Positions 18,601 to 24,368 of a DNA stretch of 24,368 nt are shown here, in pieces; the first letter of the stretch is position 1, and every line of letters begins with the position of its first letter. This DNA is from CAZKUN01 sp964555935 (GTDB taxonomy: Bacteria; Armatimonadota; Zipacnadia; Zipacnadales; VGFC01). The DNA is taken from assembly GCA_964555935.1 (NCBI GenBank), contig CAZKUN010000137.1, positions 1 to 24,368 of the forward strand, given 5' to 3'. Both the position numbers and the translations under genes were made by a program. The notes beneath the pieces are model-generated. The model searched no databases. It saw only the letters and a list, made by a program, of their open reading frames with translations, and was not told the DNA's origin.

Positions 18601-19210
18601 GTACGCCGTCACTGGCGCGGCCGCTCCCATCACTGTTGCGGCTCCCGACGGCGGCCCGCTGCCCCGGACGGAGACCCGCGTGTGGCGCACTGGCGATGGG
18701 CTCATCTTTGGTCTGTGGCGGCAGATGGAGAACGCCTGGTTCGGCCCGAAGTCCGGCACGGCCGCCGGGGAGCCCGTTCCGGCCCACGTGGCGCTCCCCT
18801 CGCGACTGCATGTCTATGACCTGCGCGCCAAGCGCTACCTCGGGCGGATTTCCGAGATCGAGACGCAACTGCGCTGGGGTCGGGCGAGCTTCTACCTTGC
18901 TCTCCCGTATCGCATCGGGGAACTCAACGTGAGTCTCTCTTCGAAGCGGGCGTCGCCCGGCGAGGTCATCGCCGCCACCGTCCGCCTCGGTGTCCCCGCC
19001 CGCGCGGAGGAGACGCACGCCGCCTTCATCGAGGTGCTCGATCCTGATGGTCAGGAAATGCTCTGGGGGCGCCAGGTTGTGCTTCTGGAGTCCGGCAAGG
19101 GCGAGGTCCGGATAGCCAGCGCCTTCAACGACAAGCCTGGCGACTGGCGCGTCCGCGTGACGGAACTCTTCAGCAACCAGTCCGCCGAAGCACGCTGGAC
19201 CGTGCAATGA
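15620..19210 (+). CDS. secreted GH42-like large multidomain protein with atypical catalytic signatures
   Basis: The start is the ATG at 15620, with GAGGAG 9 bases upstream. It gives a clean signal peptide (MRKLMVAFLLSLAFGAVFAQALA, cleavage after 23) and 1196 residues. Residues about 45-260 resemble a class-I glutamine-amidotransferase-like flavodoxin fold (YDLYVIGGFAFERLP). Ig-like beta domains fill about 260-460. A GH42-type barrel follows, with YSLGDEGVTLGCCVHPAC..YREYLAAQYGTIEALNASWGDDYASFDEVDL and SSIWYWMWSGIGNWRG. The trimerisation-like domain has LLLPMTQALAPEETAAIRRFVESGG; a C-terminal beta module ends it. GH42 members are beta-galactosidases. Here the acid/base site would be D563-E564 instead of the usual Asn-Glu, and I find no Glu at the expected nucleophile strand, so activity is uncertain. 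Confidence 0.75.
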   Translation: MRKLMVAFLLSLAFGAVFAQALAADTNAQEVEEDNSLASDLVTPHKDWATGYAGGKVRALFFIYTGPYEGAWEDAGTRVREVVELRQRFDIDGDAVLFCGKGETWVFHGLKLGQERAERLLEKPYDLYVIGGFAFERLPAKMQYDILKQVAEGAGLLRCGYPAGDFMVDRRRITPTPGWLVEGIPMLDDTAPSDYAFAYQLGKGRGVWLNYGAHALTKSHPFTWRGLTEYDYWMLLVGRAALWAASRESEVSVASVLPPEGARISRGEQLAGEVVLTTRAQKPLKATVALDLRRADDGLVTSLGETTVTLTDDEPTRIPVQLPAARAGDYFVDAVVSSGRGVEAFGAGLVAVESEFGIAEVRTDVSFVEQGERIGGSVMLRGEIPATATLRVAMRDSYGRALRQMDVALVNGKTDYPFAYHADPHATILMRATATLSVGGEDVETKEAEFTVPKRRHGRHNFVMWDAPLDVLGYYAVRQLRESGQDVFLRGSFGKSTQPPTLRAHDASLVPYSTRILDPKDDDGYMKPVCWNDEPAVTEYVQQIVDNQSALREQGVYVYSLGDEGVTLGCCVHPACIAAYREYLAAQYGTIEALNASWGDDYASFDEVDLLDHNDNMENAAAKTSFPRWYDRQAFARHNLMQFSGRFVEAYKALDPQAITGFEGTGKFGDDYDLILGINGFYGPYPGIGDDIVRSAAPRSLVRSNWMGYSKTGDAICDAGWRMAMKGMSSIWYWMWSGIGNWRGYLRPTLDCWPMIEDLSEEMRPIRQGLGDLLLDSEMLHSGIAVLYSVPSALSHQLEGGGQFTNPHVTHRTWAQLTYDLGLDIHYVTSRMLTDGALDTGEFKALLLPMTQALAPEETAAIRRFVESGGTVIADVRPGIYDGHCKPMTPGVLDDLFGIERTGRGAGIEAPLALDASLDGRRILADLGSVRVDAEIEAATAGALAEVITDDREAPALLVNTVGKGRAVLLNFQLPTADPREPSTAAARELLASLYAVTGAAAPITVAAPDGGPLPRTETRVWRTGDGLIFGLWRQMENAWFGPKSGTAAGEPVPAHVALPSRLHVYDLRAKRYLGRISEIETQLRWGRASFYLALPYRIGELNVSLSSKRASPGEVIAATVRLGVPARAEETHAAFIEVLDPDGQEMLWGRQVVLLESGKGEVRIASAFNDKPGDWRVRVTELFSNQSAEARWTVQ

Positions 19211-19223
19211 GGGAGGCTGCTTC

Positions 19224-20381
19224 ATGAACGCAAGCAAGGCGTTTCTGCTGACCCTTCCAGTGGTGGTGGGAATGGGACCCTCCGTCGCCCAGGACGTGCA
19301 GGCGACAGACACCGGCCCCGAGACCAACACGGCGACGTATGAGTGCGAGTCCGGGCACGAGATCAAGAGACGCCGCGTGACGCTCGACAACGGGTTGCGC
19401 CGCTACACGTTCCAATTCCAGGGCTGTCAGGACGCCTCTCACGAGGGGCAGCACCCCTGCAATGAGGGCAACTTCGGCATGCCCGACCCCACCTTGGCCA
19501 ACTGGTATTGGGGCGGCTTCCTGAAGATCATGGTCAACGGGGCGGACGCGGTCCTCTACGACCGCGAGGACCTCCAGATCACCGAGCGCGGCCCCCGTGG
19601 CGGCTTCCAGGTGATGTGGGCCCACCCGGACGCCGAGGTCGGCCTGCGGCTTCTTCTGCCCGACGGCTCCAATCACGTGCTCGCTCACCTCGTCTGGCGA
19701 CCACGTCCGGGCGCGAAGGTGGAGACCGTCGAGCTGAACATGACCTGTTACCCAAGCTTCTTCACCGCCGCGGGGCAGCGGACGGGCGAGCGCCACTGCC
19801 GGACGCCCCGCATGGATGAGGTCGAACCCAACACGCTGGAACTCGTGCCCGTCGAGGATACCTACCTCTACTACTACGACGCCGTGTTCGACGTCGCCAA
19901 GGGTGAGGGCAGTGGACCGTGCGCCGCGATGATCGCGCCGGATGCGGTTGAGGGAGGCCGGGTCAGGATCACCGGCTACCCGGTCCACACGGACATCCGC
20001 CTCAAGCCGGAGACCGGCGAGGCGCGCTTGGCTTTCTACGACTTCACAGGGCTGACGAATGAGGAAGCCGGCGAGTATCTCACCGCCCACGCGGCCGAGG
20101 ATCTGGCGGCGCTGCGCGAGACGGACTTCCGTCCGGCGCCGGCGCGCGCGCTGGTGCTGGGTGAGCTACGCGCCGAGGCGCAGGAACTCCTGTCCGATGC
20201 CGCCGAGGATGGCGTCGCGCTCAAGCCGCGGGTGGACGAGCTGCTGAGGCGCGTGACCGACCTCAAGGCGCGCGCGGACCAACGCGACTGGCGCGCGGAG
20301 GCGGAACTGTCCTCGCTTCTTGTGGACTCCGAGGACTTCTTCTGGAAGCTGCGATCCTTCGCCGTGCTCAATAACCCATGA
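19224..20381 (+). CDS. unrecognised secreted protein, conserved-looking beta-rich domain
   Basis: The ATG at 19224 follows GGGAGG (19211-19216) by 7 bases and lies only 13 bases after the GH42-like stop, so co-translation is very likely. The leader KAFLLTLPVVVGMGPSVAQ is a signal peptide. The 385-residue protein has an N-terminal region with several cysteines (YECESGHE, GCQDASHEG, HPCNEGNFG). It also has NWYWGGFLKIMVNG and a beta-sandwich-like run (DAEVGLRLLLPDGSNHVLAHLVWRP). The last 100 residues (about 285-380) are strongly helical and rich in E, A, R and L, possibly coiled. I do not recognise the family. Its position suggests an accessory or glycan-modifying role, but no function is claimed. 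Confidence 0.7.
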   Translation: MNASKAFLLTLPVVVGMGPSVAQDVQATDTGPETNTATYECESGHEIKRRRVTLDNGLRRYTFQFQGCQDASHEGQHPCNEGNFGMPDPTLANWYWGGFLKIMVNGADAVLYDREDLQITERGPRGGFQVMWAHPDAEVGLRLLLPDGSNHVLAHLVWRPRPGAKVETVELNMTCYPSFFTAAGQRTGERHCRTPRMDEVEPNTLELVPVEDTYLYYYDAVFDVAKGEGSGPCAAMIAPDAVEGGRVRITGYPVHTDIRLKPETGEARLAFYDFTGLTNEEAGEYLTAHAAEDLAALRETDFRPAPARALVLGELRAEAQELLSDAAEDGVALKPRVDELLRRVTDLKARADQRDWRAEAELSSLLVDSEDFFWKLRSFAVLNNP

Positions 20382-20413
20382 GCGCGATGACCAAAGCAAG
20401 GAGACACATCACG

Positions 20414-23209
20414 ATGAGGCACTGGGCCCTGGTATTGATTGCTGTCGCGACCTGTTCGTCCTCATGCCCGGCCGACATGGTGCTCGCGGGCGCCGGCGTG
20501 CCATCGGCGACGGTCGTCGTGGGTGCTGACGCGTCGGAGCAAGCCCGGGGGGCCGCCCAGGAGTTGGCGCGCTACGTAGGTAGGATGACCGGGGCGGAGT
20601 TGTCCATCGTTGACGAGGCGCCGGCCTCGGGGCCCAGCGTGCTCGTCGGACAGGCGGCGGCTGGGGATGTGGCCGCACGTCTGAAAGTCGAAATCCCCTC
20701 CGGACTCACGTACGAGTTTGACGAGGAGGGCTACATTGTCGTCTGCGAGGGAGACACGCTCATCCTCGCCGGCAACGAGACGGAGCCTTACCAAGGCACG
20801 TACTGCGCGGTTTACGAGTTCCTCGAGTCGCTCGGATGCCGGTGGTACTTCCCCGGCGAGTTCGGCGAGGTCGTGCCGTCGCTTGGCCCCATCACGGTCC
20901 CCGATCAACGCCGGACCGTGCGGCCGGACTTGCGCGTGCGCGACGCGTGGTACAGCGGACACCTTTCTCAGACCTCGCAACAGAGCCAAGAGTTCGCCAC
21001 TTGGAAGCGGCGGAACCGCATGTGTCGGTATGGCTTCTGGCTCAACGGTCGGATGGACGAGGCGCGATTCCTGCAGAACCCCGTCGATGACAGCACCTAC
21101 AAGCTGATGCCGAAGGAGAAGTACTGGGAGAGTCACCCGGAGTACTTTGCGCTCGGGCCGGGCGGGGCTCGCAATGACCGGTTCCTGTGCATGTCCAATC
21201 CAGGGGCGTTGCAGGCGGCGGCGGATACGATCGTCGAGCACTTCGAGACTCATCCGGACCACCATGCATTCGCGTTTTCGCCGCCCGACGCGCCAGTTCT
21301 GTGTCACTGCCCCGATTGCACGCGGGCGATGAGCGGGGGCGGCTTCGATGGCGAGGGCAATGGTGACGTCAGCGATCCATACTTCCGCTTCGTGTTCGCC
21401 CTGGCCGACAAGGTGGGCGAGCGGCTCCCGGATCGCTGGCTGACGACGATGGCTTACTACAACCGCTGCCGGCCTCCCCAGGGCATCGAGAAGAAACACC
21501 CGAACGTGCTGCTGCAACTCGCCTCCATCCAGCAGTGCAGCGTCCACTCGTACGCGCAGGACCGCTGTTGGTCGAGGCGTCAGTACGGCCAGATGCTCCG
21601 GCAATGGTCCGACCTCACGGAGGGGCAGGTCTTCTACGAGTACGCGCCACATGATTGGTCGCATCTCCAGCGCCCAGCCTGGCGATCGAGTGGCATCGCC
21701 GACGACTACCGTCTGCTGAAGCGCCTCGGTGGCTGGGGCTACAGCAACGAGGGCCAGATGGCGTGGATGTCGACGGGGCTGAACTACTACACGCGCGCGC
21801 AACTGGCGTGGGACGTCAAGACCGACCCGAAGGCGCTGGTCAAGGACTTCTGCGAGCGCTTCTTCGGCCCCGCCGAGCATCCGATGCATCGTTACTACAC
21901 GACCGTCGAGGACGCGCTCCGCGAGACGAACACGCACGCCCTGAGCGGTCCGCCGGACGACATCTTCGCGATCCTCCCGCGGGCGATGCTGGACAAGTGC
22001 GCGGGTTGGCTGGACGAGGCGGGCGCTCTCGCGAATGAGGAGCCTTATCGCGCTCGCGTGGCGGCCTTCCGCGTTCACTTCGACCGGCTCGACGCGTATG
22101 AGCGGGCACGTGGGGGAATGGCCCGGGCGGACTACGCCGACGCGGCCCTCTGGGCCGACAGGATGACTGAGGCCGTGGACCTGATGGGCGATACGGCTCT
22201 GCTGCAAGATGCCGGCCCGTGGGGCGGCAAGTTGTCGGGCGCCGGTGTCGGTGGCTTCGCGCGCGAACTCATTCCTTGGGTGGATGGAACGAAGGGTACG
22301 CTCTTGGCCGCCCTGCCCGCCGACGCCGGTTTCCGCGCCGACCCGGCCGGCGACGGCGTCGTCGGACGCTGGTACCGTAGTGGCGCCGGAGGCGATTGGC
22401 GACGGATCAGCATGACATCGGCCTGGTACAACCAGGGCGTGGTCACCCCGCAGGGCCGCCACTACGTTGGCGTGGGTTGGTATCGCGTGAGTGTGAAGCT
22501 GACCGGCGCGCCACAGGGCGCCGTCCGCGTCCTGTTCCCCGAGTTCAAGGGGTCTGGCGTGTGGGTCTGGTGCAATGAGGCATACGCGGGCTACGCCGCG
22601 GCAGGCGCTGAGACGCCGCTCACGGTCGACCTCTCCGGCCTGCTGGAGCGCGGGGGAAACCGGATCGTCTTCCGCGTGCGCGGCGAGGGCGGGCTGTCGC
22701 TCCCGCCGTTCTTGTTCGCTCCGGCGAATGAGGGCGACTTCCTCGACAACCGCACCGAACTCCGCGTGCTGCCGGCGAGCTGGCTGTTTCGGACCGATCC
22801 GGAGGCGGAGGGTGAGCAGAACGGCTGGCACCTGCCCGATGCCGACGAAGGCGATTGGCGGGCCATTCCCGTGCCCGCTGAATGGGGCGAGACGTGGGTC
22901 GGCGACTACGACGGCGACGCGTGGTACCGGACGCGGTTCACGATCCCTGAATCGGCGGAGGGCGGCCGGCTTGTCTTGCGTTTTGACGCGGTCGATGAGG
23001 AGGCCTGGGTGTACCTCAACGGCCGGCTGATCGGCGAGAGCACCGAGGCGTCGACCGGCAAGACGGTCCACCAGATCTGGGACCAGCCCTTTGACGTCGA
23101 ACTCACCGATGCACAGACCGGCGTCGAGCACGTCCTGGCCGTGCGAGTGCGGGACTCACTGATGGCCGGCGGGATCTACAAGGCGGTCCGGCTGTATGAA
23201 CTCCCTTGA
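20414..23209 (+). CDS. DUF4838 / GH67N-type glycosidase-like secreted protein with two C-terminal jelly rolls
   Basis: I prefer the ATG at 20414, with AAGGAG at 20398-20403 and a leader MRHWALVLIAVATCSSSC, over the in-frame ATG at 20378, which has no leader directly after it. The product is 931 residues. The opening VVVGADASEQARGAAQELARYV is the N-terminal alpha/beta domain shared with GH67 alpha-glucuronidases and GH20. The DUF4838 part carries GTYCAVYEFLESLGCRWYFPG, HPEYFALGPGG and CHCPDC (C297, C299, C302), probably a metal- or disulfide-forming site. Residues about 648-775 and 780-931 are two successive GH2-like sugar-binding jelly rolls (VGWYRVSVKL; DAWYRTRFTI..VYLNGRLIGES). It is probably a uronic-acid-related or other exo-glycosidase; the activity is untested by sequence alone. 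Confidence 0.82.
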   Translation: MRHWALVLIAVATCSSSCPADMVLAGAGVPSATVVVGADASEQARGAAQELARYVGRMTGAELSIVDEAPASGPSVLVGQAAAGDVAARLKVEIPSGLTYEFDEEGYIVVCEGDTLILAGNETEPYQGTYCAVYEFLESLGCRWYFPGEFGEVVPSLGPITVPDQRRTVRPDLRVRDAWYSGHLSQTSQQSQEFATWKRRNRMCRYGFWLNGRMDEARFLQNPVDDSTYKLMPKEKYWESHPEYFALGPGGARNDRFLCMSNPGALQAAADTIVEHFETHPDHHAFAFSPPDAPVLCHCPDCTRAMSGGGFDGEGNGDVSDPYFRFVFALADKVGERLPDRWLTTMAYYNRCRPPQGIEKKHPNVLLQLASIQQCSVHSYAQDRCWSRRQYGQMLRQWSDLTEGQVFYEYAPHDWSHLQRPAWRSSGIADDYRLLKRLGGWGYSNEGQMAWMSTGLNYYTRAQLAWDVKTDPKALVKDFCERFFGPAEHPMHRYYTTVEDALRETNTHALSGPPDDIFAILPRAMLDKCAGWLDEAGALANEEPYRARVAAFRVHFDRLDAYERARGGMARADYADAALWADRMTEAVDLMGDTALLQDAGPWGGKLSGAGVGGFARELIPWVDGTKGTLLAALPADAGFRADPAGDGVVGRWYRSGAGGDWRRISMTSAWYNQGVVTPQGRHYVGVGWYRVSVKLTGAPQGAVRVLFPEFKGSGVWVWCNEAYAGYAAAGAETPLTVDLSGLLERGGNRIVFRVRGEGGLSLPPFLFAPANEGDFLDNRTELRVLPASWLFRTDPEAEGEQNGWHLPDADEGDWRAIPVPAEWGETWVGDYDGDAWYRTRFTIPESAEGGRLVLRFDAVDEEAWVYLNGRLIGESTEASTGKTVHQIWDQPFDVELTDAQTGVEHVLAVRVRDSLMAGGIYKAVRLYELP

Positions 23210-23227
23210 GCCGCCTCGCCGGAAGGT

Positions 23228-23247
23228 CGCGGGCCCTCTACCCCGCG
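23228..23247 (+). other. hairpin just upstream of the ribosome site
   Basis: CGCGGG (23228-23233) pairs with CCCGCG (23242-23247) across an 8-base loop. The GGGAG ribosome site begins 2 bases later. It could influence translation of the second DUF4838 gene. It may also be GC-driven chance. Confidence 0.3.
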
Positions 23248-23259
23248 TGGGAGAGCAAT

Positions 23260-24354
23260 ATGCGAATGATCGCCCTGACAATCATGGGAGGCGTGTTAGC
23301 TATGGGTGTTGCGAGAGGCGCGCTGTATGAACCCGCGGCCGCTCCGTTTGCCGAAGTCGCTGTTGACGGTGAGTCCCGGGCGGAAATCGTTGTCCCGGAT
23401 CAGGCCACCGACCTCGAGCAGTTCGCGGCGGAAGAGCTGCGAGTCTATCTCGAGCGGATCTCCGGCGCGTCGTTGCCCATTCGCGCGGAAGGCGACGGCG
23501 ACGAGGCCGCCTACTCGTTTTTCTTGGGCGCCACGCGGGATGCCACTCGCGCGGGGATCGAACCAAGCGAGCAGCAGATGGGACGCGACGGATTTGCGCT
23601 GCGGTCCGTGCCGGGCGGACTCATCGCGGTGGGGCAGGGCGATCTCGGCACGGTCTTTGGCGTCTACGAGTTGCTGGAGCGCTACTTCGACGTCCGCTGG
23701 TTCATGCCCGGAGAGATCGGCGAGCACGTGCCGGTGCAAGAGACTTTGCGAATGGGGCAAGTAGACCTCGTCTGCAAACCCTCTTTCCGCGTCCGGTGGG
23801 TGGGCACGGGCGAGTGGCCGCTGCGCCAGCGCATGAACGCCTACGTGAAGGCCGGCGACAGCGATGTGGGCATCAACTGGAAGTGGCATTTCCACACGTT
23901 CATCAGGCTGATCCCGCCCGAGACCTACCACGCCGAGCACCCGGAGTATTTCGCGCTCGTCAACGGCGAGCGGAAGGTCACTGACAGCAAGAGCCACGGC
24001 AATCAGCTCTGCACCTCAAACCCGGACGTGATCCGGGAGGTCGCCAAGAACCTGAACGCGGTTCTCGACGACGAGCCGGACATCGAGATCATCACGCTGT
24101 CCCCGAACGATGGTGGCGGCTTCTGCGAGTGTGACGAGTGCCGGGCTCTGGACGAGCCCGATCGGGACTGGTTCGCGCGGTACTCGCGACGGCTGGCGAT
24201 CTTCAACAACGAAGTGGCGGAACTCATCGCCCAGCAGCACCCGGAGGTGCTCATCAAGGTCGGCGCCTATGCCATGTACGCGCGTCCGCCGCTGGACGAG
24301 GACTACCGGCCCGAGTGGCCTTACCCCCTAAAGCGAGTCCAGGTTCAGTGTTAG
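23260..24354 (+). CDS. second DUF4838 / GH67N-type protein, truncated by a stop near the window end
   Basis: The ATG at 23260 follows GGGAG (23249-23253) by 6 bases and begins a signal peptide (MIALTIMGGVLAMGVARG). The 364 residues show the GH67N-like opening (EIVVPDQATDLEQFAAEELRVYL), TVFGVYELLERYFDVRWFMPGE, HPEYFALVNGE, QLCTSNP and CECDEC (C289, C291, C294), matching its neighbour motif for motif. A TAG at 24352-24354 ends it after KRVQVQC, well before the domain should finish. The neighbour has about 600 more residues after the equivalent cysteine motif. Because the stop lies 14 bases from the window end, it may be an end-of-contig error and not a real truncation. The first half is secure; the end is not. 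Confidence 0.75.
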   Translation: MRMIALTIMGGVLAMGVARGALYEPAAAPFAEVAVDGESRAEIVVPDQATDLEQFAAEELRVYLERISGASLPIRAEGDGDEAAYSFFLGATRDATRAGIEPSEQQMGRDGFALRSVPGGLIAVGQGDLGTVFGVYELLERYFDVRWFMPGEIGEHVPVQETLRMGQVDLVCKPSFRVRWVGTGEWPLRQRMNAYVKAGDSDVGINWKWHFHTFIRLIPPETYHAEHPEYFALVNGERKVTDSKSHGNQLCTSNPDVIREVAKNLNAVLDDEPDIEIITLSPNDGGGFCECDECRALDEPDRDWFARYSRRLAIFNNEVAELIAQQHPEVLIKVGAYAMYARPPLDEDYRPEWPYPLKRVQVQC

Positions 24355-24368
24355 TATCTGGGTGTACC

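Noticed and set aside
20462..23131. Very long minus-strand open frame (about 890 codons) opposite the DUF4838 gene
   Set aside because: The plus strand here encodes recognisable domains. The antisense frame is open because of high GC at third codon positions, and its translation has no domain or leader.
1..24368. tRNA, rRNA, CRISPR, insertion sequence or prophage features
   Set aside because: I looked on both strands and saw no cloverleaf-like conserved arms, repeat-spacer arrays, transposase motifs or phage proteins.

Overview
The window is GC-rich, roughly two thirds G+C, and contains no rRNA, tRNA, CRISPR array, transposase, phage gene, transporter or regulator that I can see. It is almost entirely a cluster of exported carbohydrate-active and carbohydrate-binding proteins. 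The set is DUF4838/GH67N-like proteins, a DUF4091 lipoprotein, a GH141-like beta-helix, a GH42-like enzyme, a GH99/WbsX-like barrel, a CBM9-like protein and a very large GH101-like protein. This repertoire is typical of uncultured Armatimonadota, Planctomycetota, Hydrogenedentota or Lentisphaerota-type bacteria. No marker gene fixes the phylum, so that placement is an inference from gene content. 

Layout. At the left edge, <1-1095 (minus) is a partial M6-type metallopeptidase. It is divergent from a GH99/WbsX-like protein at 1298-2401 (plus). That gene converges on one very large minus-strand gene at 2408-6806, which reads as a single 1463-residue secreted glycosidase-like protein once three frame disruptions are repaired. 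From 7056 the plus strand carries a run of genes: GH141-like beta-helix (7056-9523, one frame disruption), a CBM-like secreted protein (9595-10603, start interrupted by a C8 tract), a DUF4091 lipoprotein (10600-12999, ATGA overlap with the previous gene) and a cytoplasmic PIG-L deacetylase (13088-13879). A small DUF4019 lipoprotein (13897-14373, minus) separates this from a second plus-strand run. That run is a CBM9-like protein (14595-15584), a 1196-residue GH42-like protein (15620-19210), an unrecognised secreted protein (19224-20381), a DUF4838 protein with two C-terminal jelly rolls (20414-23209) and a second, truncated DUF4838 protein (23260-24354). Every intergenic gap is shorter than 300 bases. 

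How the genes fit together. Nearly every product has a signal peptide or lipobox, intergenic gaps in the two runs are short, and starts have good Shine-Dalgarno sites. The locus therefore looks like a secreted or surface-attached glycan-degrading set, with enzymes, binding-only proteins and one cytoplasmic deacetylase. It has no SusC/SusD pair, ABC importer or sensor in view. The likely target is a complex heteroglycan or glycoprotein. Weak clues are GH141-like, GH42-like, GH67N/DUF4838-like and GH101-like modules, plus a neighbouring protease. The substrate cannot be read from the sequence. 

The most interesting items are the reconstructed GH101-like protein, the GH42-like enzyme whose usual catalytic signatures look altered, the two adjacent DUF4838 paralogues and the orphan secreted protein. 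Five frame disruptions fall between 3.3 and 9.6 kb, and none are visible in the following 14 kb. This should be resolved as sequencing or assembly error, or as real decay, before any of those genes is interpreted.
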